From Gp13-AA77 sp035946735 (GTDB lineage Bacteria; Acidobacteriota; Terriglobia; UBA7540): a stretch of DNA of 64,000 nt. The first letter of the stretch is position 1. The number at the start of each line of letters is the position of its first letter. Shown in pieces: positions 17,922 to 26,265 of this stretch. The translations under genes and the position numbers were made by a program. The notes beneath the pieces were generated by a model. That model worked only from the letters and a program-made list of their open reading frames with translations, ran no database searches and was not told the origin of the DNA. The stretch covers positions 3,484-67,483 of the forward strand of contig DASYYZ010000025.1 of NCBI GenBank assembly GCA_035946735.1, in the 5' to 3' direction.

Positions 17922-19275
17922 ATGAGAAAGCAATTCGATCTCATTGTAATCGGGACTGGCTCGGCAGCTTCGACCGTCGCCCACGAGTGCCGTTCTGCTG
18001 GCTGGAACGTCGCCATCATTGATTCGCGGCCTTTCGGAGGAACCTGCGCCTTGCGCGGATGCGATCCCAAGAAGGTGCTTGTAGGTGTAGCTGAAGTCGT
18101 CGATTGGGTTCAGAGGATGGACGGGCGAGGCGTCCGCGGTGAGAACACGCGAATCGAATGGTCAGAATTGATGCGCTTCAAGCGATCCTTCACCGAGCCG
18201 GTGCCGAAAAACAGCGAACGGAGCTTTGCCAAGGCCGGTATTGCATCGTTTCACGGGCGCGCACGATTCGTGGACACCACGGCTGTCGAGGTTGGAGAGG
18301 ACATACTGGTTGGTCGCCACGTGGTCGTTGCAACCGGGGCGACGCCGCGCAAGTTGGGCATCCAAGGGGAGCAGTACGTCACAACGAGCGACCAGTTCCT
18401 GGAGCTGGAAACGTTACCTCAACGCATCGTTTTCATCGGGGGCGGATACATCTCCTTCGAATTCGCTTATGTCGCCGCACGGGCGGACGCCAAGGTCACG
18501 ATTCTGCACCGGGGCCAGCGGCCCCTTGAGGGATTTGATCCTGATCTTGTCCATCAGTCTGGTGGCCAGGACAGAGCGCCTCGGGATAAGAGTTGAAATC
18601 GGCATGGAAGTCGTGGCAATCGAGAAATCCGGTGAAAAACTGTCGGTCCATGTTTCAAGTGCAGCCGCACGGAAGGTGTTTGAGGCCGACCTGGTAGTTC
18701 ACGGCGCTGGCCGCGTTCCGGAAATCGATGATTTGAATCTCGCCGCTGCCGGTGTTGAGGCCGAAGAGCGCGGCGTTAGAGTGAATGAGTATCTACAGAG
18801 CATCTCAAATGCAGCCGTATTCGCCGCTGGTGACGGCGCCGCGAGCAGTCTCCCACCACTCACACCGGTGGCCGGATACGAGGGCCGCATTGTCGCTTCG
18901 AACTTGCTGAAGGGCAACCATAGGAAAGTTGAGCAAGTCCCGGTGCCAACCATTGTGTTTACGATTCCACCCCTCGCAGCAGTGGGCCTTTCAGAACGTG
19001 CGGCACAGGAACAACGCTTGCGATTCCGGATCAACAGGGAAGATACGGCAGGCTGGTATTCCTCGCGCAGGGTAGGGGAGGATTGCTCTGGCTTCAAGGT
19101 CCTGATTCAAGAGGGGAGTGATTACATTCTGGGTGCGCATTTGATCGGCCCGCACGCTGAGGAATTGATCAACGTGTTTGGTCTGGCAATGCAAGCCGAA
19201 ATTCCCGCCAGCAAGCTGAAACACGTGCTTTTCGGTTATCCGACACTGGGTTCAGATGTGAAATACATGCTTTGA
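17922..19275 (+). pseudogene. Mercuric-reductase-like FAD disulfide oxidoreductase, frameshifted
   Basis: The first frame (17922-18560) carries the FAD motif VIGTGSAAST, the redox disulfide GGTCALRGCDPKK (C42, C47) and the NAD(P) motif FIGGGYISFEFAYVAA. After GFDPDLVHQ a single extra base near 18558 moves the reading to another frame that continues LVARTERLGIRV, VFAAGDGA and VGLSERAAQEQRL to the stop at 19275. Removing one base would give a protein of about 450 aa. It belongs to the group with CALRGCDPKK rather than the classical MerA CVNVGCVPSK. It lacks the C-terminal Cys pair of MerA, and the usual HPT motif of the dimer-interface base reads YPT. By position it should be the metal-reducing step of the operon. 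Confidence 0.7.
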
Positions 19276-19614
19276 AATAGCTTGGACTCCGCTATTGTAT
19301 CGACGTCTGGTAATGGCCTGAACTGCGGCCGGGCTGGCGCATAGCGCAGCTATGCGGTTTGTGACCAAGAGCAGGAGGGCCGTGGGTTACATCTGTTGTT
19401 CCGTCCCGTCAATGGATGGCCGCTTCGCCGGCGTCATCACGGCTTGATCCCGAATACCACTCCATGGCCCTACGCGCCGCCGCCGGTGGTGGTGCTGTAC
19501 AAGTGCCTGCAGCGTCCGGACCAGCCCGGCCTCGGGGTCTGCCCCACGAGAACGCTGCAACCCGTGGCCTTCATCGCTGGTGCTTGCCGGGCGGACGTTG
19601 ACTTCGGCTGCGGT
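19276..19614. other. Intergenic, nothing recognised
   Basis: This stretch lies between two convergent transcription units. Short open frames exist on the plus strand, but none has recognisable motifs or a good start site, and no clear terminator hairpin is visible. Confidence 0.4.
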
Positions 19615-19695
19615 TCACTTGCCGGCGCGCTTCAGAGTCAAGGCCAGGGATGCGCTAGTCTCAATCTTCGATTCCGAACTTATTGTGGCGGTCAT
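19615..19695 (-). pseudogene. Very short remnant of a gene downstream of padR
   Basis: An ATG overlaps the padR stop (ATGA) and opens a 26-codon frame, MTATISSESKIETSASLALT onward, before a stop at 19615. PadR genes are very often followed, with this same overlap, by a HAAS/DUF1700-type membrane gene. This may be the first codons of such a partner whose remainder has been deleted. Confidence 0.35.
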
Positions 19696-20117
19696 TTCGT
19701 ACCTTCCTTTAGAACCGGAGACAACAGGCTTTTCAGTGTGGCCGAGAACTGCGACCACATCCTGGCCATTTGGACGGCGCGCCGCTTCCCTAGCGCCGTC
19801 AAATGGTAGTACTTGCGGGGATGACTGGTGTCAGCCTCCACCCATTCCGACTCGAGCAGCCCATCTGATTTGAGCCGCGCCAGGAGTGGATACACGGTGC
19901 CCGCAGAAAGCGTGAGGCCGGAGCCGGTTTCGAGCCGGCGCAGGATCTCCAAGCCATAGAGCCTGCCGGACCAAAGACACCCTAGTACGGCCAACTCCAG
20001 GCAGCCTTTGCGCAGCTGGACCTCCCACTTATCGACGGCGGACGCGGCCGGCGAATCCAGCGAAGTGGTCTCGCCGTCACTTGGGATGTTCATCGAAAGC
20101 AGTTGATCGATATGCAT
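19692..20117 (-). CDS. PadR-family transcriptional regulator
   Basis: The 141-aa protein carries the PadR winged-helix pattern: LRKGCLELAVLGCLWSGRLY, GLEILRRLETGSGLTLSAGT, VYPLLARLKSDGLLESEW and HPRKYYHLTALGKRRAVQM. Residues 1-28 are an unrelated, poorly conserved N-terminal extension; a later start within it is possible. PadR proteins repress genes for transporters and stress responses in reply to small ligands. The AT-rich block ACTATATATAA just upstream (around 20135) could be its promoter/operator. Its usual downstream partner has been lost. Confidence 0.85.
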   Translation of the reverse strand: MHIDQLLSMNIPSDGETTSLDSPAASAVDKWEVQLRKGCLELAVLGCLWSGRLYGLEILRRLETGSGLTLSAGTVYPLLARLKSDGLLESEWVEADTSHPRKYYHLTALGKRRAVQMARMWSQFSATLKSLLSPVLKEGTK

Positions 20118-20403
20118 GTCATTAGGTCATACTATATATAAGGCTGTGTCAAGCTAAATCTGAGAATGCGGGAAATAAAGTTTAAGAGGGGTAAAAGAGC
20201 AACCAGGAATGGATGGGAAATGTGGCCGGCCGTCGGCGTCGGATTGTCGGTCCTTGCCTACGGTCCGACGCTCCATCTCCTGCTGATGCACACCGGCTAC
20301 GACAGTCCGTGCTTCCGGGTGCGGTTGAGAAAGCTAGGCGACCTGCACCTGCTTATGCCGATGACCGAATCGCCCAGCAATTCCAGGTTTCCAGCTGACG
20401 TGC

Positions 20404-22146
20404 CTACTCGCTCGGCTGAACAGCTTTGCCGGCTACCGCCAAGATTCGATTCAAGACTTCCGAAACCTCCGGGTCAATCTCGTCGATCGGCACGTGCTGG
20501 GCGAGCTCATGGTAGTTCGTTTTTCGCATAAGATTCGGAAGATTGATTTTCTGAAAGAACGTCTGAAATAGCGGATCTAAGAAGTCGTTGCTGACCTTCG
20601 TGTCGCGCCACCAACGATGGCTCGGGTCGCGCTGCGCCGCGCGAGGAACCAAGTCCTCGATGCTCTCCTGCATGGCCGCCCGATATTGTTTGCGTGCGTC
20701 GCCCTCGAACAGTGGACCCAGCGCCATTTCCATTGCACATGCTTCGGCGTAATTCAGGAGTGTGTTTTGCGAGCACAAGTAGTTCTCAATTTCTCGCCTC
20801 TTCCATTGGTATTCAGCAAGCCCCCCCCGCTCCTGTGGTGGCTGGTCGAGACGATCATAGAGCGCGAAGCCCACAAGGTTGGGTTTGGCCTCTCTCAATC
20901 CGTAGTAGTGCTCCCGGGCCTTGGAAGTCAGATTCGTCACGTAATGTGCAAACGGGCGCTCAAGGCTACTCCTTGCGTCGTGATTGAGTTTCTTCGCGAA
21001 CGACGCCAGGATGGCTAGGTCTGTCGAGCCTTCAAGGTACAAAACCCAACCGTTCTCCTCAGCCTGATAATAGTGCTCGAAGCCGATCTCACGGAGCGAC
21101 TTCAAGACCTGGCTCCCGCGATCATCGATCCGGTGGGGTTTCCCCAAAAACGCGATGACGACGTCGCGGTCTGCCGCTTCATCAAGCACCACCTCGGAGT
21201 GGCTGGCGGCGATGACCTGGCTATGTTGTTCCCGTGCCAAGTCAGTTAGAAGTTGATAGATCTGGCGTTGTCGGAGTATCTCCAGATGGGCGTCAGGTTC
21301 GTCCAACAAGAGGGCGGAGCCTGGATTCACAGTTAGGTGCGCGAGCAACAGGAGAGTTTGTTGCAGGCCCCGCCCGGATGAGGAGAGGTCTAATCGCACG
21401 CCCGCGGGATCCTTGTATGTCATTTCAATTTCTCCCCGCTCGATGATGTACTGCGGGGGATCGAGGTCCACTCCGAACAGGCTCCTGATCTGCTCGGCGA
21501 CATGATTCCAGCGCTCTGCGTTTTCCTTGTCGCTGTAAATCAAATAGCAGAGATTACGGAGAACTTCCGCCGTGCGGCCTTCACCGATACGCACGTTAAT
21601 GGCCCCGGCATCCAACCTCGTCTCGTTTGCAGCGAGCCCCGACATTGGAGGAAGAAATGCGACTTTCGTGTCCCTGACCTCATCGGGGACGGGCATGCGC
21701 AGCGGGTTATCTCCTTCGGATTTCCGCAACGGACGACAGTAGAACGACTCCTGATTCGCGTAGTCGAACTCAAGACCACATGCCCACTGCTTGCCATTCG
21801 AAACACCCTCAACTACCACGTCAATCCTGACATTTGCCGTCTCCGGCTTGCCATTGGCGTTCCTCACGTTCCGGACGTGAAGGTCTCGCCACAAGAGGTT
21901 CGCGTCTGGAACGGGCACAGCGATTAAGTCGCGACGATTGATCGTCACTCCAGAACGCTTCTCCGGCGCCTTCTTGCCACTTCTCTTCTGCAGCCAGAGT
22001 CTTCTGCCGATGTCCCACAAAGCGAGTGCCTGCAAAGCTGTAGTCTTTCCCGAGTTGTTTGGGCCGATGAAAACGACAGGGCTTGCGAGTTCTATCTCCA
22101 CGCTCCGAAATGCCTTAAAATTACGGATCTTTAGCTTGGTCAGCAT
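20404..22146 (-). CDS. OLD-family-like ATPase with C-terminal TOPRIM-like region
   Basis: The 580-aa protein has an SMC/RecF-type ATPase head: Walker A GPNNSGKT (28-35), signature LSSSGRGLQQTLLLLAHL, Walker B SALLLDEPDAH and the switch motif IAASHSEVVLDE. The region after it (VLYLEGSTDLAILASFAKKL, FALYDRLDQ, WKRREIENYL) has the E...DxD-like spacing of TOPRIM or DUF4435-like nuclease domains. OLD-like ATPase-nucleases often act in phage defence, alone or in two-gene systems such as Gabija. No helicase or other defence partner lies next to it here, so the role is inferred from family only. Confidence 0.65.
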   Translation of the reverse strand: MLTKLKIRNFKAFRSVEIELASPVVFIGPNNSGKTTALQALALWDIGRRLWLQKRSGKKAPEKRSGVTINRRDLIAVPVPDANLLWRDLHVRNVRNANGKPETANVRIDVVVEGVSNGKQWACGLEFDYANQESFYCRPLRKSEGDNPLRMPVPDEVRDTKVAFLPPMSGLAANETRLDAGAINVRIGEGRTAEVLRNLCYLIYSDKENAERWNHVAEQIRSLFGVDLDPPQYIIERGEIEMTYKDPAGVRLDLSSSGRGLQQTLLLLAHLTVNPGSALLLDEPDAHLEILRQRQIYQLLTDLAREQHSQVIAASHSEVVLDEAADRDVVIAFLGKPHRIDDRGSQVLKSLREIGFEHYYQAEENGWVLYLEGSTDLAILASFAKKLNHDARSSLERPFAHYVTNLTSKAREHYYGLREAKPNLVGFALYDRLDQPPQERGGLAEYQWKRREIENYLCSQNTLLNYAEACAMEMALGPLFEGDARKQYRAAMQESIEDLVPRAAQRDPSHRWWRDTKVSNDFLDPLFQTFFQKINLPNLMRKTNYHELAQHVPIDEIDPEVSEVLNRILAVAGKAVQPSE

Positions 22147-22206
22147 CGCTGCCTACTCTGGAAGATCGCAGGAACTCTGGCCGGTAAAGCAACGTCGAAC
22201 CTGCGG

Positions 22207-23886
22207 TCACACTTCCAGCACCACCGGCAGAATCATCGGTCGCTTGCCGAGTTCCTGGTCGAAGAACTTGCGCAGTGCGGAGCGGATTTTATCCTTGATC
22301 ACGCCCCAGTCGGCGACCTCTTCGAGTTTCGATTTCTCGATGGTGCGCAGCACAACATCGCGCGCGCTCTCTAACAGGCCGCTGGCTTCTTCGAGGGACA
22401 CAAAGCCCCGGGAGACGATCTCCGGCGGGGCTTCCAAGTGGCCGGTGTGCTTATTGATGGCGAGGATGGGGACCACGATGCCATCTTCGGAGATGCGCCG
22501 CCGCTCCTTCAGGATCACTTCGCCCACTTCATCGAGCGAGCCCGTGTCAATATAAACGTGGCCCACCGGCACTGGTTCGCCGAGACGCGCATTCCCGCCT
22601 TCAAACTCGAGCACGCCGCCATTCTCGAGCAGGAAGGTACCGCCCGAGACGGCGTTCCCTTCCTGGGCCATCTCCTGATGGCGCGCGAGATGGCGATACT
22701 CGCCGTGGATGGGCACAAAATACTTGGGCCGCACCAGATTGAGCATCAGCCGCAGTTCCTCGATGCTGCCGTGGCCGGAAACGTGCACAGGAGGCAGGCT
22801 GCCATCCTGATAGTGAACATGGGCGCCGCGGCGGTAAAGGTGATCCATCATGCGGAAGATGGCCTTCTCGTTGCCGGGAATGATACGCGCCGAGAGCACC
22901 ACTTCGTCACCACGCTCGAGCGTCACCCAGCGGTGGCTATCGACAGCCGTGCGGGCCATGGCGGACATGGGCTCGCCCTGGCTACCGGCCACCACCAGCA
23001 CCAGCTTGTCGCGCGGGATCTGCGATAGTTCCTCGGGCGGCACCAGCACGCCCGCCGGCACCCGCAAGCGGCCCATCTGGAGCGCGATCTCCGAGTTGCG
23101 ATGCATGCTGCGCCCGATAAAACAGAGCCGCCGCTTATGCTCCGCGGCCAGATCTGCCACGATCTGCATGCGATGGATCGACGTGGAGAAGCAGGAAACA
23201 ACCACGCGTCCGTGAGCCTCGGCAATGATCTCCGCGAAGCGTTCGCGCACGCCGCGCTCGGACGGCGTCATGCCGGACCGCTCGACGTTGGTGGAATCGG
23301 AGAAGAGCGCCAGCACGTCGCGCTGACCGTAGTTGGACAAGGTATGAAGGTCGCTCAGGTGTCCATCGGTTGGTGTGGGATCGAGCTTGAAATCGCCGGT
23401 ATGAATGACGATCCCGGCCGGCGTGGTGATGGCCAGCGCTCCGGAGTCCACGATGCTGTGCGTGAGATGGATGAACTCGATGTGGAACGGACCCACGTCA
23501 AACGGACTCTTGGGCTTCATCTCCCGCAAAACTGCGCTCTCCGCCAGGCCGTGCTCTTCCAGGCGCGATTTTGCCAGGGCGAGCGTGAACGCCGTACCGT
23601 ACACCGGCGCATCGATCTCTTCGAGGAGGTACGGCAGGCCGCCGATGTGGTCCTCGTGACCGTGGGTGAGAAGGATGGCGCGAACACGATCGCGGCGCTC
23701 GCGGAGATAAGTAAGATCAGGAATGACGATGTCGACGCCCAACAGATCGGGCTCAGGGAACATGATCCCGCAATCCACCACAATGATGTCCTCGCCATAC
23801 TCGAAGAGCATCATGTTCATGCCGAACTCGCCGAGGCCGCCGAGCGCGATCATCCTCAATTTGCTGCTTGTTCTCGTGTCTGCCAT
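22207..23886 (-). CDS. rnj: Ribonuclease J
   Basis: The 559-aa protein is a metallo-beta-lactamase/beta-CASP ribonuclease. It shows ALGGLGEFGMN, the zinc motif HGHEDH (75-80), IHTGDFKLDPTP, DSTNVERSG, VSCFSTSIHRMQ and the C-terminal motif VSGHGSIEELRLMLNLVRPK. RNase J performs 5'-3' exonuclease and endonuclease steps of mRNA decay and rRNA maturation in bacteria, often in place of RNase E. Its length and motif order are normal. It ends 60 bp upstream of the OLD-like ATPase gene on the same strand. Confidence 0.95.
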   Translation of the reverse strand: MADTRTSSKLRMIALGGLGEFGMNMMLFEYGEDIIVVDCGIMFPEPDLLGVDIVIPDLTYLRERRDRVRAILLTHGHEDHIGGLPYLLEEIDAPVYGTAFTLALAKSRLEEHGLAESAVLREMKPKSPFDVGPFHIEFIHLTHSIVDSGALAITTPAGIVIHTGDFKLDPTPTDGHLSDLHTLSNYGQRDVLALFSDSTNVERSGMTPSERGVRERFAEIIAEAHGRVVVSCFSTSIHRMQIVADLAAEHKRRLCFIGRSMHRNSEIALQMGRLRVPAGVLVPPEELSQIPRDKLVLVVAGSQGEPMSAMARTAVDSHRWVTLERGDEVVLSARIIPGNEKAIFRMMDHLYRRGAHVHYQDGSLPPVHVSGHGSIEELRLMLNLVRPKYFVPIHGEYRHLARHQEMAQEGNAVSGGTFLLENGGVLEFEGGNARLGEPVPVGHVYIDTGSLDEVGEVILKERRRISEDGIVVPILAINKHTGHLEAPPEIVSRGFVSLEEASGLLESARDVVLRTIEKSKLEEVADWGVIKDKIRSALRKFFDQELGKRPMILPVVLEV

Positions 23887-24028
23887 AAGTTATCCCGACG
23901 CGTGCCGGTTCATCGTAACACACGACAACGCCAGGGGGGCAGGTTGCCGATCAGGGGCGGGGACCAGGGTCGACGCCACCTAAAGTGGACCGGTTTTCGA
24001 GGAGACCGGGATCGAGTAGACTCACCTC

Positions 24029-24313
24029 ATGCTGTTCATGGTGATCGAAAGCTTCAAACACGGAGATCCAGCGCCTATTGACGAGAGGTTCAGAGATCAT
24101 GGCCGAATGCTGCCCGAAGGCGTCATCTATCACACGAGCTGGATGGAGTCGAACGGCGCCCGTTGCTTTCAGCTCATGGAAGCGGCGCGTCCGGAACTGC
24201 TAGACGGATGGATTCGGCGCTGGGACGATCTGGTTGATTTCGAGATCGTTCCGGTTTTGGCCTCGGCCGACTGTTGGGATGCTCGTGCCTCCGTAGAGCG
24301 AAAACACGGCTAG
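24029..24313 (+). CDS. DUF3303 protein
   Basis: The 94-aa protein reads MLFMVIESFKHGDPAPIDER, GRMLPEGVIYHTSWMESNGA and RCFQLMEAARPELLDGWIRR. This is the DUF3303 family (small ferredoxin-fold proteins of unknown function, related in shape to antibiotic-biosynthesis monooxygenase-like dimers). The WDDLVDFEIVPV segment is also characteristic. No Shine-Dalgarno sequence is visible. The acyl-CoA synthetase gene follows at once and may be co-transcribed. Confidence 0.75.
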   Translation: MLFMVIESFKHGDPAPIDERFRDHGRMLPEGVIYHTSWMESNGARCFQLMEAARPELLDGWIRRWDDLVDFEIVPVLASADCWDARASVERKHG

Positions 24314-24365
24314 AATCAAGTATCGGTTGGGGAAGGGCGGGGGAGCAACACTCCCCGGCAAAGGG

Positions 24366-26078
24366 ATGCGCGGTATTACGGAAGACGATCTGGCCCTCGC
24401 GCGCTTCTATCGTTGGGAGCGGGAGCGCGGCTCACAAATCTTTCTAACCCAGCCGTTCGACGGCGGCAAAGTACGCGACTGGACGTGGGCTCAGGCTGGC
24501 GACGAAGCTCGCCGCCTGGCTGCCTATCTCTCTGCCCAGAACTGGGAACCGGGCGCGCGGGTCGCGATCCTTTCCCGCAACTGCGCCTGGTGGATCATGG
24601 CCGATCTGGCCATTTGGATGGCCGGCCACGTCAGCGTGCCGATTTATCCTTCCCTCAATTCGCGGACTGTTAATCAGATTCTCGAGCACAGCGAGGCCAA
24701 GGCTTGCTTCCTCGGCGCCACGGACGAGAAGGAGGCCACCCGGAGCGGGATTCCGGCCGCAGTAAGGTGCATTCTCTTCCCGACCGCGCCCCGCGGCGAC
24801 GATCCCACCTGGGAATCGCTCGGATCTGCCCACCTGCCCTTGCCCGGCTGCCCGCTCGGTCCGGCCGGCGAGCTTGCCACCATCATCTACACCTCCGGAA
24901 CCACCGGCACGCCCAAAGGGGTAATGCACCGCTTCTCAGATTTCGCATCCTTTGCGGCCGCCGGCTCGGAGTGGCTCGGACTCAGCGCGGACGAGCGTCT
25001 GCTTTCGTACTTGCCGCTTGCCCACATCGTTGAACGATGCGCCTGCGAGGCGCTGGGGCTCTATCTGGGCTTCCGCATCTTTTTCACCGAGGGTCTGGAG
25101 ACCTTCCTCACCGACCTGCAGCGGGCGCAACCTACGGTGTTCCCCTCGGTGCCCAGGCTGTTGCTCAAATTTCAACAAGGCGTCTTTCATAAAATTCCGA
25201 AGCAACGTCTCGACAGGCTGCTTCGAATCCCCTTGCTGAACCGGGTGGTCAAGAAGCGCATCCTGAAGCAGCTTGGGCTCAGCAGCGCCCGTTATGCGGC
25301 GAGCGGAGCCGCGCCACTGCCTGTCGAAATCCTCCTGTGGTACCGCAATCTCGGACTCAATCTTTTCGAAGGCTACGGTATGACCGAAACCATGGTCACT
25401 CACATCCCAAGACCTGGCCAGGTGCGCCCCGGTTACGTCGGGGTTGCTGTGGACGGCGTGCAGGAAAAGCTCACCGACGGCGGCGAGCTGCTCGTGAGGA
25501 GCCCGATGAACATGATGGGCTACTATAAGGACCCGCAGGGCACGCAAGACGCGTTTACCGAAGACGGCTTTTTTCGCACCGGCGATCTCGTTCAGCGCGA
25601 TCCGGACGGTCAGGTAAAGATCATCGGCCGCGTCAAGGAGCAATTCAAGACCAGCAAAGGCAAATATGTGGCGCCCGCTCCCATCGAGAGCAAATTGATG
25701 GCGCATCCTTCAGTGGAAGCCTGCTGCGTGATGGGCGCGGGGCTCCCCAGCCCGTTTGCGGTGGTCGTGCTGTCGGCGGAGGCACGGCAGCGTTGCGCTG
25801 ACGCTGAGGCGAAGAGGTCTCTGGAGCAGGTCCTGGCCTCCGAGATGGAGCGCGTGAACGCCCAGCTCGATCCCCACGAACGAATGCGCCTCATCGCCAT
25901 CGTCGATGGTCCGTGGTCGATTGCCAATGGACTGATGACGCCCACCCTCAAAATCAAGCGCACGCTGGTAGAGCAGCACTATTTGGCACTGCTGGGCGGA
26001 TGGGAACAGCAGAAGAGTCCGATTGTGTGGGAGTCCGACCCCGCCCGCGAATTAGCTTCAGGGCCGCCAACTGACTAA
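24366..26078 (+). CDS. Long-chain acyl-CoA synthetase (AMP-binding)
   Basis: The 570-aa enzyme of the ANL superfamily activates a carboxylic acid as acyl-AMP and then acyl-CoA. Its P-loop is YTSGTTGTPKG (175-185), followed by LLSYLPLAHIVERC, PSVPRLLLKF, FEGYGMTET, TGDLVQRDPDGQVKIIGRVK and the catalytic-lysine segment near LMTPTLKIKR. These features match bacterial long-chain fatty-acyl-CoA ligases (FAA1/FadD15-like), though the precise substrate is not readable. The start at 24366 matches family N-termini; an in-frame TTG at 24327 is possible. It lies just after the DUF3303 gene and converges on recN. Confidence 0.85.
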   Translation: MRGITEDDLALARFYRWERERGSQIFLTQPFDGGKVRDWTWAQAGDEARRLAAYLSAQNWEPGARVAILSRNCAWWIMADLAIWMAGHVSVPIYPSLNSRTVNQILEHSEAKACFLGATDEKEATRSGIPAAVRCILFPTAPRGDDPTWESLGSAHLPLPGCPLGPAGELATIIYTSGTTGTPKGVMHRFSDFASFAAAGSEWLGLSADERLLSYLPLAHIVERCACEALGLYLGFRIFFTEGLETFLTDLQRAQPTVFPSVPRLLLKFQQGVFHKIPKQRLDRLLRIPLLNRVVKKRILKQLGLSSARYAASGAAPLPVEILLWYRNLGLNLFEGYGMTETMVTHIPRPGQVRPGYVGVAVDGVQEKLTDGGELLVRSPMNMMGYYKDPQGTQDAFTEDGFFRTGDLVQRDPDGQVKIIGRVKEQFKTSKGKYVAPAPIESKLMAHPSVEACCVMGAGLPSPFAVVVLSAEARQRCADAEAKRSLEQVLASEMERVNAQLDPHERMRLIAIVDGPWSIANGLMTPTLKIKRTLVEQHYLALLGGWEQQKSPIVWESDPARELASGPPTD

Positions 26079-26085
26079 TTAAGAT

Positions 26086-26205
26086 TGCAAAATACAGTGC
26101 CGTCGTTCTCTGTAGCGCCGCTCGGAGCCTGCCCTGTTTAAGGGAGCGGCGAAAGACGCCGGTCGCAGACCGGCGCTACAGCAGCGGTCGTCACTGTATT
26201 TTGCA
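26086..26205. repeat. Nested inverted-repeat element (MITE-like)
   Basis: The ends TGCAAAATACAGTG (26086-26099) and CACTGTATTTTGCA (26192-26205) are perfect 14-bp inverted repeats. Inside them, CTGTAGCGCCG (26110-26120) pairs perfectly with CGGCGCTACAG (26171-26181), and GCCGGTC-GCA-GACCGGC forms a further small hairpin. The 120-bp element sits between convergent acyl-CoA synthetase and recN genes and has no coding capacity. It may also act as a bidirectional terminator. Confidence 0.75.
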
Positions 26206-26265
26206 GTGCTCAATAAGAGCAGCGGCCCGCATTCAGTTTTTCACCGAATGATCCGCAGACAAGAG

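Noticed and set aside
17922..19275. A classical mercuric reductase MerA
   Set aside because: The redox motif differs, the C-terminal Cys pair and N-terminal HMA domain are absent, and the frame is broken; only the operon context supports a mercury role.
19396..19809. A 137-codon plus-strand frame
   Set aside because: It has Pro/Arg-rich content without motifs and overlaps the real padR gene on the other strand.
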